NCBI GenBank assembly: GCA_021823525.1
Contig: JAKANY010000001.1
Span: forward strand, 113,575 to 177,574
Origin: Actinomycetes bacterium
GTDB taxonomy: Bacteria > Actinomycetota > Acidimicrobiia > Acidimicrobiales > RAAP-2
Length of the DNA stretch: 64,000 nucleotides
Direction of reading: 5' to 3'
Below are positions 19,345-26,987 of the stretch, in pieces. The notes below the pieces were generated by a model, which saw only the letters and a program-made list of their open reading frames with translations, made no database searches and was not told the DNA's origin. Both the position numbers and the translations under genes were made by a program. Position 1 is the stretch's first letter, and each line of letters begins with the position of its first letter.

Positions 19345-20163
19345 CTAGAAGAGCCGGTAGTCGGTCAGGGCGCCCGAGGCGACCAGCCGGACGTAGACGT
19401 CGGTCAGGGCGACGAAGATCAGCGAGGCCCACGCGAAGTTCATGTGCTTGGCGTTGAGCGGGGTGAGGAACTTCCAGATCCGGTAGCGGGTCGGGTGCTT
19501 CGAGAAGGACCGCGACTGGCCCCCGCACAGGTGGCGGCACGCGTGGCAGCTGAGCGAGTAGCTCCACAGCAGCACCGCGTTCACGCTCAGCACCAGGGTG
19601 CCCACGGTCACCCCCCAGCCGATGCCGGGCTGGTAGAAGGCCCGGAACGCGTCGTAGGTCAGGATCGCGTTGAGGATGAGCCCGAAGTAGAAGAAGTAGC
19701 GGTGCGCGTTGTGCATCAGCAGCGGGAAGCGGCTCTCGCCCGAGTACGAGGTGTGGGCGTCGGCCACCGCGCAGGCCGGCGGCGACCACCAGAAGGCCCG
19801 GTAGTAGGAGCGCCGGTAGTAGTAGCAGGTCAGCCGGAAGCCGAGCGGGAACAGCAGGATGATCAGGGCGGGCGACCAGGCCCAGCCGTGGATCCCGAAG
19901 CCGATCGAGGACCCGGGCACGCAGTTGTTGCTCAGGCACGGCGAGTAGAAGGGGCTGATCAGGTCGCGGTGGACCGTCGAGCCGACGTAGTAGTTGCGGT
20001 TCTGGAACGCGGCCCACGTCGAGTAGACGACGAAGGCCGTCAGGATCGACATGGTGACGATGGGCTGCACCCACCACCGGTCGCCGCGCAAGGTGGCCAG
20101 GTCCGGCCCCCCGCGACGCCCGCCCAGCTGGACTGTGGTACGACTCTCGAGGACCGCCACCAT
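19345..20163 (-). CDS. sdhC: Sdh1-type membrane anchor subunit
   Basis: The 272-residue membrane protein has about five hydrophobic segments and matches in size the large single anchor of mycobacterial Sdh1, unlike the small SdhC/SdhD pair. It is unusually rich in Cys and His: C76, C81, C113, C131, H137, H151, H154 and the cluster CHACRHLC (206-213). A membrane-embedded Rieske-type cluster has been reported for mycobacterial Sdh1, and these residues are candidate ligands by inference. A GTG one codon upstream (20166) is an alternative start; SD evidence is weak for either. Confidence 0.85.
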   Translation of the reverse strand: MVAVLESRTTVQLGGRRGGPDLATLRGDRWWVQPIVTMSILTAFVVYSTWAAFQNRNYYVGSTVHRDLISPFYSPCLSNNCVPGSSIGFGIHGWAWSPALIILLFPLGFRLTCYYYRRSYYRAFWWSPPACAVADAHTSYSGESRFPLLMHNAHRYFFYFGLILNAILTYDAFRAFYQPGIGWGVTVGTLVLSVNAVLLWSYSLSCHACRHLCGGQSRSFSKHPTRYRIWKFLTPLNAKHMNFAWASLIFVALTDVYVRLVASGALTDYRLF

Positions 20164-20206
20164 CACCTCACTCTCTCGCTACGCGCCGCTGGCCCGTCGA
20201 GGCCCT

Positions 20207-20212
20207 ATTGTA
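20207..20212 (-). promoter_or_regulatory. Putative -10 box for the sdhCAB operon
   Basis: Read on the minus strand the sequence is TACAAT, a near-consensus -10 box about 45 nt upstream of sdhC. It gives a leader of roughly 35-40 nt. The expected -35 position is GC-rich and unconvincing. The rest of the 20164-20291 gap between the LysR gene and sdhC holds nothing else recognised. Confidence 0.45.
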
Positions 20213-20291
20213 CGCACGGCTCCGGTGGTGCCCCGGGGGACGAACGTCCCAAGGCGCGGGTCGCCGCCCGTGAACGCGCTCACGTGGCGGC

Positions 20292-21245
20292 TCAGGGCCC
20301 CGGCGTGGGCGCCACGATCTCCAGTCCGGGCGTACGCGCGGCCCAGTCGCCCGAGATGACGGCCTCGCGGATCGCCTCCAGGAGGGCGGTCGCGGCCCGC
20401 GAGAGGCTGTGGCGCTGGTCGTAGGCCAAGCACACGGTCCGCTCGATCATCGGCTCGACGAGGTCCAGGGCGACCACGTCGGTGCTCATGGTGGCGGCCA
20501 GCCCCGGCACGATGGCCGCCCCCAGCCCCGCGGCGACGAAGGCGTGGACGGTGCCCATCTCGGCGCCCTCGAGGGCGATGGTCGGCGACACCCCCGCCGC
20601 GGCGAAGGAGGCCTCGGTGGTGGCGCGCACGTCGTAGCCCTCGTGGAAGTAGATGAGCGGCACCGTCGCCAGATCGGCCAGGCGGATCCAGCTGCGGTTC
20701 GCGAGCTCGTGGTGGCGACCCACGATCACGATGAGGTGCTCGCGCGCGAGGGTCAGGATCGAGAGCGTCGGGTGCGTGACCGGTCCCACCATCAGCGCCA
20801 AGTCGAGGTCCCCGAGCTCGAGGGCGGCGGCGATCTCACGGGAGTGGCGCTCCACGAAGGAGACCGCCACGCCCGGATAGCGCTGGTGGAAGGCGGCCAG
20901 CATCGGAGGCAGGAGCGTTGCCCCGATGCTCGGCGTGGTCCCGATCGTGACGTGGCCCCGGCGCAGCCCCTCGAGGTCCTCGGCCTCGGCGAAGACGTCC
21001 TCCACGCCATGGAGCACGCGCCGGGCGAGCGGCAGCAACTGCTGGCCCGCGTCGGTCAGGGCGATGGGCCGGCGCCCCCGGTGGAACAGCGTCACGCCCA
21101 AGATGTGCTCGAGCCGATTGATCTGGGCGCTGATGGAGGGCTGGGCGACGTTGAGCTCGTCGGCCGCCGCGGTGAACTGGCCCTCGTCGGCCACCGCGAC
21201 GAAGCAGCGCAGCTGCTGGACGGTCAGATCACGTGACGTGAACAT
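20292..21245 (-). CDS. LysR-family transcriptional regulator
   Basis: The 317-residue regulator has an N-terminal winged HTH (LTVQQLRCFVAVADEGQFTAAADELNVAQPSISAQINRLE, in two stretches either side of the recognition helix) and a C-terminal periplasmic-binding-like effector domain. The ATG at 21245 is 6 nt after a clear -10 box, so the transcript is probably leaderless. It lies directly upstream of, and codirectional with, sdhC, and divergent from a secreted-protein gene whose promoter overlaps its own. Either could be its target; the ligand is unknown. Confidence 0.88.
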   Translation of the reverse strand: MFTSRDLTVQQLRCFVAVADEGQFTAAADELNVAQPSISAQINRLEHILGVTLFHRGRRPIALTDAGQQLLPLARRVLHGVEDVFAEAEDLEGLRRGHVTIGTTPSIGATLLPPMLAAFHQRYPGVAVSFVERHSREIAAALELGDLDLALMVGPVTHPTLSILTLAREHLIVIVGRHHELANRSWIRLADLATVPLIYFHEGYDVRATTEASFAAAGVSPTIALEGAEMGTVHAFVAAGLGAAIVPGLAATMSTDVVALDLVEPMIERTVCLAYDQRHSLSRAATALLEAIREAVISGDWAARTPGLEIVAPTPGP

Positions 21246-21251
21246 AAAGAC

Positions 21252-21315
21252 AATCTATCAAAAGCGTAAGAAGAATCAATTGGAAATCTGAAGTCTCCAA
21301 CTTTACATTGGAGGT
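21252..21315. promoter_or_regulatory. Divergent, abutting promoters with inverted repeat
   Basis: This AT-rich island contrasts with its surroundings. Minus strand: TTGATT (21279-21274), 16-nt spacer, TAGATT (21257-21252), 6 nt, ATG of the LysR gene. Plus strand: TTGGAA (21280-21285), 18-nt spacer, TACATT (21304-21309), 6 nt, ATG 21316. The two -35 boxes touch. CTCCAA (21295-21300) and TTGGAG (21308-21313) form an inverted repeat around the plus-strand -10, a possible LysR or other operator. GGAGG at 21310-21314 is only 1 nt from ATG and too close to act as an SD. Confidence 0.6.
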
Positions 21316-21894
21316 ATGCGCACAGTCACCTCCATTCCCAAGTCCCTGCTCGTCGGCCTGACCAGTGCCGCCCTCATCGGTGTGGTCCCCGCGGGCGCGG
21401 TCACCCAGCCCCGTCACGCCACCACCCTGGCGCCCCACGCCGTCAAGGTGGTCAAGGTCCACTTCAAGGGGACCTTCAAGGGCACCATCGCGATGCTGTG
21501 GTCCTCGACGGGCGCCAAGGCGACGTCGGTGACCGGCACGGGTACCGCGACGTACCTGGGCGCGGCGATCCTCAAGGGCTCGGGATCCGCGCCCGCGGCC
21601 AACACCTGTGACCCCCTGACCGGGACCGGCTTCCTGGCCGGCGCGGGCTCCAAGCTCACCCTCCGGATCATCGACCCCACCAAGTCCCAGGCCTGCGCCG
21701 CGGGATCGGCGGCGCCGACCTCGGTCAGCGTCAAGGGCGTTGCCAAGATCCTGGGGGGTGTGGGCAAGTGGCGGGGCGCCACCGGGACCCTCAACTTCAC
21801 TGGGTCGTTCTCGATCCAGAAGACCACTGCCGGCTCCTCGGAGACCGATGCGTTCAGCGCCACGCTGACGGGTCTCGTCCTGGTCCGGAAGTAG
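21316..21894 (+). CDS. Secreted beta-rich protein of unknown function
   Basis: The 192-residue product has a Sec signal peptide (hydrophobic segment about residues 9-28, Ala-rich cleavage region GAVTQ). The mature part is dominated by short beta strands. The segment GGVGKWRGATGTLNFTGSFS recalls small eight-stranded barrels of the allene-oxide-cyclase/dirigent type, but this is only a resemblance. Two Cys residues (in NTCDP and SQACAAG) could form a disulfide. It is first of three consecutive secreted-protein genes and is divergent from a LysR gene. Confidence 0.7.
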   Translation: MRTVTSIPKSLLVGLTSAALIGVVPAGAVTQPRHATTLAPHAVKVVKVHFKGTFKGTIAMLWSSTGAKATSVTGTGTATYLGAAILKGSGSAPAANTCDPLTGTGFLAGAGSKLTLRIIDPTKSQACAAGSAAPTSVSVKGVAKILGGVGKWRGATGTLNFTGSFSIQKTTAGSSETDAFSATLTGLVLVRK

Positions 21895-21949
21895 CGGGTC
21901 CCCGGCTCCCCGGGTCTCCCACGTCCCCAAGAAAGCACAAGGAGGAATT

Positions 21950-22576
21950 ATGAAGCGTGTCGTAGCGGCCCTGGCCGCCGGGGCACTGAGCCTGAGCGGC
22001 CTGGCTCTGCTGGGCGTCTCGACGGCATCCGCGGACTCGACGACGACCACCACGCTGGCGCCACCGATCCAGGGCACGTCGAACCTTCCCGTCTACCTGA
22101 ACGTCGACACGGTCGTCGGTGGTGGTGGCACGGGCATCCTGAAGGCGCCGATCGGCTGCGCACTGACCAACGAGTTCTACGTCGGCCAGACCGTCGTCTT
22201 CCGGATGTCGGGCGTCAACGTCGGCTCGGGTGGTACTCCCCTCACCCCCGCCAACGTCAAGAGCGCCGTTGTGGTCATCCCGGGCATCTCCACACCCGCA
22301 CCGATGAACTACGGCAACCACGGTACCGTGGCCTTCTGGAGCTACGGCTGGAACACGACGGGCTACCCAACGCTGGGCGTCGTCAACTTCCAGATCGTCG
22401 TCACCACCAAGGCGATCCCGGCCGTGACCAAGGTCATCAAGGTGCGTCAGGGCTCGAAGATCGTCCGCAAGCGCGTGATCATCAAGAAGGCTGTTCCCTC
22501 CGCAACGTTTACCTACAGCCAGGCGGGGACGGCGACTCCGTCGCAGTTGACGCTCAACGCGGTTCCTGCAGCGTGA
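21950..22576 (+). CDS. Secreted protein of unknown function
   Basis: The 208-residue product has a signal peptide (hydrophobic run about residues 4-24, cleavage near TASAD) and a Thr run after it. The mature region is beta-rich with no family I recognise. A basic stretch (KVIKVRQGSKIVRKRVIIKK) lies near the C-terminus, unusual for the otherwise neutral protein. A strong AAGGAGGAATT sequence precedes ATG 21950, so translation is leadered, unlike the first gene of the trio. A GC-rich hairpin follows the stop. Confidence 0.7.
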   Translation: MKRVVAALAAGALSLSGLALLGVSTASADSTTTTTLAPPIQGTSNLPVYLNVDTVVGGGGTGILKAPIGCALTNEFYVGQTVVFRMSGVNVGSGGTPLTPANVKSAVVVIPGISTPAPMNYGNHGTVAFWSYGWNTTGYPTLGVVNFQIVVTTKAIPAVTKVIKVRQGSKIVRKRVIIKKAVPSATFTYSQAGTATPSQLTLNAVPAA

Positions 22577-22593
22577 CTTCATGACGCACTAGC

Positions 22594-22624
22594 GCCTCGC
22601 CCTGGGCAGCGCCCAGGGCGAGGC
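22594..22624 (+). terminator. 14-bp perfect hairpin after secreted-protein gene
   Basis: The arms at 22594-22607 and 22611-22624 are perfectly complementary with a 3-nt AGC loop. No T-run follows, so termination would have to be of the U-tract-less type, or the hairpin could protect the 3' end of the mRNA. Confidence 0.6.
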
Positions 22625-22683
22625 GTGCCACCGCTCTCACGCTGGCACCCCAAACTAGCCGTCTTCGAAAGGACGATCTCCCC

Positions 22684-24366
22684 ATGATGCACTTCCGTCA
22701 TGCCTGGAAAAGGGCGTATACGGTGGCCCTAGCCCTGGGCGCGCTGCTCCCGATGGCGTTGTCGACAGCGGGGGGTGCCGCCGACACGACCGGTGTCTTG
22801 AACCCAACGACTCTCGTCGCGCCCAACATCCCTGGTGTCGCGCCGCTACCGGGTCCCGTGACGCCGAGCTTTACCATGAGTCCCTCGATCGGCAACCTCA
22901 CGGTGACCCCGTACGAGGGCCCGCAGGGTACGCCGATCACCATCGCTGGCAGTGGGCTTCCGGCCTCGACCAGCGTGACGCTTGCGTGGTCGACATCGTC
23001 GGCCTCGTGGGTCGTCAGTCCCCAGCCCGACACCGTCAACTACCTGGGGCGCAGCTCCACGAACTTCTTCGTCACCCTGACGACGGTGACGACGTCCGCC
23101 ACGGGCAGCTTCAGCTACGCCATGACCGTTCCCTCGGACTTTGGCGGGATGCACGACATCTATGCGGTGGTCAACAACGTGGCGCAAGCTCACGGGGGCT
23201 TTGAACTGTTGCGCACGCTGACCGTGACGCCACGGAGTGGCCCGATCGGCACGCCGATCCACATCACCTACACGGGGATGGGCGCGACGCTGTACACGGG
23301 GGGGGCGGCCGTCCTCTACGACAATCACTTCACCGGTGAGATGATGGCCAGTTGGACGCGGGGAACGGCGTCCGTGACGATCCCGGCCGTCGGCGCCCTC
23401 GGTAAGCACGTCATCCAGGTTGGCGACGCGATCAGTTACGTGTACATGAACATCGTCCAGTCGCCGGTCCCCTTCGCGACGGGTGGCACCGCGATCTTCA
23501 CGGTGACTCGCGGCACCGTCTCGACCACGCCGAAGATCTCCTGGCCCAACCAGGTGACGCCGACCCTGAGCGAGGTCACGACGCTTGACGCGAACGGCCT
23601 CAGCGCGGCCACCGCGGCCAAGACCACGCTGACGCCATCAACGGGTCCCGTGGGCACCAAGGTGCAGGTCACGGTGTCCGGGCTGTCGGGCGCCGGCCCC
23701 TACCAGCTGACGTGGGCCTCGGTCCAGGGCAGCCGGGTGAACTGCCCGACCAGCTCGTGCTGGGCATACGTATCGGTGCCCCTCGGCACCGCGTCGGTCG
23801 CGGGCGGGACGCTCTCGGCAAACGTCACCGTGCCCAACGGCCTGGGAGGCTGGCACGTGATCCAGGTGATGAGCGGGACGACGGTCGAGGCGCAGCAGCC
23901 CTTCTACGTCCAGGAGTCGCTCGTCCCCTTCTACAACAAGAGCGGGCAGGTGGTCTCCGAGGGCATCGCCACCGCGAACGACGCGGCGACCGCCCAGGCG
24001 ATCGCGGCGGGCCAGTCGGGCACGGGGACCTATACCTTCAAGGAGGGGCAGGAGTTGACCATCAGCCTCGATGGGGTGGGCTGGACGCAGTTCGACAACA
24101 CGCTCGGCGTCGACTACGACAACAGTTACATCGGCTACGGCTGCGGTTTCAACTCCAACGGCTACACGGTGATCCACCTGTACGCCACGGGCGGCCCCGG
24201 GCTGCACGTCATCAATCTGTACCCGATGATGTATACCCAGCAGCCTTCGTTCGCGAACACCCCCTACGGCATGACGCCGGTTCTCAGCTACGCCCGGGAC
24301 TTCCCCGCCCTGGCGCTCGGCTACCACGTCCCGTCCTTCCAGTTCGTGATCCGGATCGTGAAGTAG
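22684..24366 (+). CDS. Secreted protein with three IPT/TIG-like repeats
   Basis: The 560-residue secreted protein has a signal peptide (hydrophobic about 14-30). It contains at least three beta-sandwich units, each opening with a similar motif: LTVTPYEGPQGTPITIAGSGLP near residue 72 (shown in part), LTVTPRSGPIGTPI near 179, and TTLTPSTGPVGTKV near 316. These openings are typical of IPT/TIG immunoglobulin-like domains of surface proteins. The C-terminal 150 residues are Tyr/Gly/Asn-rich (DYDNSYIGYGCGFNSNGY) and unassigned. Codon use looks less GC-biased than in neighbouring core genes, by eye. No anchor (LPXTG or C-terminal membrane segment) is seen. Confidence 0.75.
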   Translation: MMHFRHAWKRAYTVALALGALLPMALSTAGGAADTTGVLNPTTLVAPNIPGVAPLPGPVTPSFTMSPSIGNLTVTPYEGPQGTPITIAGSGLPASTSVTLAWSTSSASWVVSPQPDTVNYLGRSSTNFFVTLTTVTTSATGSFSYAMTVPSDFGGMHDIYAVVNNVAQAHGGFELLRTLTVTPRSGPIGTPIHITYTGMGATLYTGGAAVLYDNHFTGEMMASWTRGTASVTIPAVGALGKHVIQVGDAISYVYMNIVQSPVPFATGGTAIFTVTRGTVSTTPKISWPNQVTPTLSEVTTLDANGLSAATAAKTTLTPSTGPVGTKVQVTVSGLSGAGPYQLTWASVQGSRVNCPTSSCWAYVSVPLGTASVAGGTLSANVTVPNGLGGWHVIQVMSGTTVEAQQPFYVQESLVPFYNKSGQVVSEGIATANDAATAQAIAAGQSGTGTYTFKEGQELTISLDGVGWTQFDNTLGVDYDNSYIGYGCGFNSNGYTVIHLYATGGPGLHVINLYPMMYTQQPSFANTPYGMTPVLSYARDFPALALGYHVPSFQFVIRIVK

Positions 24367-24399
24367 CGAGCGGGTCCCTTCGCTCTGCTCGCAGAGCGG

Positions 24400-24450
24400 G
24401 TGCCAGCGCCTCGTCCCCCTCGGTGCGCAAGGGGGGCGAGGCGCTGGCAC
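24400..24450. terminator. 20-bp stem bidirectional terminator candidate
   Basis: The arms 24400-24419 and 24431-24450 pair over 20 bp with a single G-U, leaving an 11-nt loop. It lies in the 109-nt gap between convergent genes (secreted protein and MMPL transporter), where one hairpin can serve both strands. The core GCGCCTCG is shared with the hairpin at 22594. Confidence 0.75.
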
Positions 24451-24475
24451 GTGGTGACGCCCGTGGGCGCCGTGC

Positions 24476-26572
24476 TCAACGGTAGTGGGGCGCCTTCTGC
24501 CGGGGCCGGGCACCACGCCACAACTGGCGCTGGGCCAGGGCGAGCAGGCTCGGCAGGACGAGACCCCGCACGAGCGTGGCGTCGACCAGCACGCCCAGGG
24601 CCAGGCCCACGCCGAGCTCCTGGAGGCCGGCGACGCGACCCAGCACGAAGCCCGCCAGGGCGCCGACCATGATCACGGCGGCGCTGGTGACGACGCCGCC
24701 GGTCGTCGCCAGGGCCTCGACGATCGCCTCGGGCGTGGACCGGCCGGCCCGGTGGGCTTCGCGCAGGCGCGCCACGATGAAGACCTCGTAGTCCATCGAG
24801 AGGCCGAAGAGGACCGCGAAGGTGAAGACGGGCACCCAGCCCTCGATCTGTCCCACGTGGTACGTGCCGGCCCACCCGCCCAATCCGACGCGGAACCACC
24901 ACACCAGCGCCCCGAAGGCCGCGGCCACCGAGAGCACGTCGAGGAGCACCGCGAGCGCCGCGAGCAGCGCCGATCCCAGCGCGAGCGTGAGCAGCACGAA
25001 GGAGCCGGCGAGGGCCGCCGCCACGACCCAGACGAAGCGCCCGTAGACGGCGTGGAGGAAGTCGACCCCCTGGGCCGGCGCACCGCCGACGACGACGCTC
25101 GTGCCCCCGGGGAAGCGCTGCGCGGCGCTGAGCGCGCGCACGACGGACGTCACGCGCTGGGAGACCGGGCTGCCGAGCGACCCCGTCGTCACGACGAGGA
25201 TCCGGGACACCTGGCCCGTGGGGTCCACGTAGGGGGCGACGACGTCGGTCGCCACGAGCTCGACGCCGGGCACCCGCAGCAGCCGCAGAGCGAGGGCCTG
25301 CTGGGCGGCACGCTCGGCGGGCGCGCGGACCCCGCCGGCCCGCCCGGTGTCGATGAGGACCTCGAGGGGGGTGAGCACGCCCGGTCCGACGTTCGCGCGC
25401 ACCAGGGCGATCGCTCGCGCCGAGGGCATCGAGGCGGGGATGGCGCTCAGGGAGCCTGGGGTCAGGGCCAGCCCGGCCGCACCCGCCCCGAGGGCCCCGA
25501 GCACGACGAGGGCACCCGCGAGGACCCGCCGCGGCTGGGCCACGGCGCGGCGCGCGATGCGCGCCCAGCGCCCCCGATCGGGGTCGCGCGGCTCGAGTAG
25601 CCCGCGCCATCCGTGCACCGCGACCCCGCGCGGGCCCGCCAGGGAGAGCAGCGCCGGCTGGAGGGTGAGGGCGGCCGCGACGGCGACGACCGGCACGACC
25701 AGGCCCGCCGCCCCGAGCGAGGAGACCAGGGGCACCGGGAGGAAGAGCATGGTGGCCAGCCCCAGGGCCACCGCCGCTCCCGAGAGCACGACGGTGCGCC
25801 CGGCGGACGCCATCGTGCGCTCGAGGGCCCCCGCGCCGCGGGCGACCTCGGCGCGGTAGCGGTGCACCATGAGCAGCGCGTAGTCGATCGCGAGTCCCAG
25901 CCCGATCAAGGCGACCACGTTGGGGACGTAGAGGACCATGAGGCGCCAGGAGGCGAGCAGGTCGACCAGGCCGAGAGCCACCGCGGTGGTGAGCCCGGCC
26001 ACGACGAAGGGGAGCGCGACCGCCGCGCTCACCCCGAGCACCGCGGTGAGCAGCACGAGGGCCGCACCCAGGGCCAGCAGCTCGCCGCGGCGCAGGTCGC
26101 CCGCGAGGATCGGCGTGACGTCGGCCTGGAGGGCGGCCGGGCCGGTCACCAGCGCCCCGCGCAGCCCGGCGGCGGCCAGGGCAGCGCGCAGGCGCGGCGT
26201 GAGGGCGGCGGCGCGCCCGAGCGTGTCGGGGGACTCGAGGTCGGCCACGAGCAGCCCGCCCACCCCCTGCTCCTCGACCGCGTGCAGCCCGAGCGGGGCG
26301 ACCGCGCGGCGTACGCGGGCCTCGTCGGCAGCGATCGCGGCGCGTCCGCGGGCGCGCATCACGACGGTGAAGGCGCCCTCGATGCTCTCGGAGAAGTGCG
26401 CGCGCAAGAGGGCGTCGGCGCGCGCCGAGGGGGTGCCGGGCACCGCCAGCGAGGTCGTCAGGCGCCCGGTGAGCTGGTGGGCGCCCAGCAGGCCCAGGCC
26501 GGCCGCCGCGACCCAGGCCACCACGATCGCCACGCGCCAGCGCGCGACGAGCCGGGTGAGGCGGGCGAGCAC
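24476..26572 (-). CDS. MMPL-family RND transporter
   Basis: The 698-residue protein has two repeats of membrane bundle plus extracytoplasmic loop, as in MmpL/actinorhodin-type RND exporters. Each half has the proton-relay Asp-Tyr signature: GLGLAIDYALLMVHRYR in the first and GLSMDYEVFIVARLRE in the second. Members export lipids or hydrophobic compounds using the proton gradient. It starts only 22 nt after ctaF on the same strand and may be read through from the oxidase operon. The substrate is unknown; a cell-envelope lipid is plausible. Confidence 0.88.
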   Translation of the reverse strand: MLARLTRLVARWRVAIVVAWVAAAGLGLLGAHQLTGRLTTSLAVPGTPSARADALLRAHFSESIEGAFTVVMRARGRAAIAADEARVRRAVAPLGLHAVEEQGVGGLLVADLESPDTLGRAAALTPRLRAALAAAGLRGALVTGPAALQADVTPILAGDLRRGELLALGAALVLLTAVLGVSAAVALPFVVAGLTTAVALGLVDLLASWRLMVLYVPNVVALIGLGLAIDYALLMVHRYRAEVARGAGALERTMASAGRTVVLSGAAVALGLATMLFLPVPLVSSLGAAGLVVPVVAVAAALTLQPALLSLAGPRGVAVHGWRGLLEPRDPDRGRWARIARRAVAQPRRVLAGALVVLGALGAGAAGLALTPGSLSAIPASMPSARAIALVRANVGPGVLTPLEVLIDTGRAGGVRAPAERAAQQALALRLLRVPGVELVATDVVAPYVDPTGQVSRILVVTTGSLGSPVSQRVTSVVRALSAAQRFPGGTSVVVGGAPAQGVDFLHAVYGRFVWVVAAALAGSFVLLTLALGSALLAALAVLLDVLSVAAAFGALVWWFRVGLGGWAGTYHVGQIEGWVPVFTFAVLFGLSMDYEVFIVARLREAHRAGRSTPEAIVEALATTGGVVTSAAVIMVGALAGFVLGRVAGLQELGVGLALGVLVDATLVRGLVLPSLLALAQRQLWRGARPRQKAPHYR

Positions 26573-26594
26573 TCTGGCAATCTACGCCGGAGGC

Positions 26595-26987
26595 TCAGAC
26601 CCCTCCGCCCCGCCGGCTCTCGGCGACGCCCCCGAAGAGCGCCCAGGTGACCAGGCCCAGGCCCGGCACCAGGAGCCAGATCCCGAACACCAGCGCCAGC
26701 ACGGTGAAGAAGGCGCCCATGCCCAGGGTGAAGGGCCAGATCGACGAGCCCGGGAAGGCCCCCACGACGCCCGACCCGCTGGCCGTCGTCGCCTGGGGGT
26801 CGTCCTCGGGCCGCGGGCGCATGCGCCGGCTCCAGTAGTAGTAGTAGCCGCCGGGCAGGAAGCCGAGCAGCATCGCGGCGCCCAGCATCACCCCGCCGGC
26901 GTCCTCGCCGCTCCAGAGCCAGTAGATGAGGCCCACGATCCCGAAGAAGAGGCCCAGGCTCAGCAGGAAGCGCGCCTCGACCCTCAC
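26595..26987 (-). CDS. ctaF: Cytochrome c oxidase subunit IV, actinobacterial type
   Basis: The 130-residue protein has four hydrophobic segments and the typical FLPGGYYYYWSRRMRPRPEDDP linker of the small actinobacterial subunit CtaF. It is an accessory subunit of the aa3 oxidase. GTG 26987 overlaps the ctaD stop as GTGA. The C-terminus ends in a short Arg/Gly tail. Confidence 0.85.
   Translation of the reverse strand: MRVEARFLLSLGLFFGIVGLIYWLWSGEDAGGVMLGAAMLLGFLPGGYYYYWSRRMRPRPEDDPQATTASGSGVVGAFPGSSIWPFTLGMGAFFTVLALVFGIWLLVPGLGLVTWALFGGVAESRRGGGV

Noticed and set aside
21310..21314. GGAGG as ribosome binding site for the gene at 21316
   Set aside because: It leaves 1 nt before ATG, too short for SD pairing; the leaderless promoter reading fits better.
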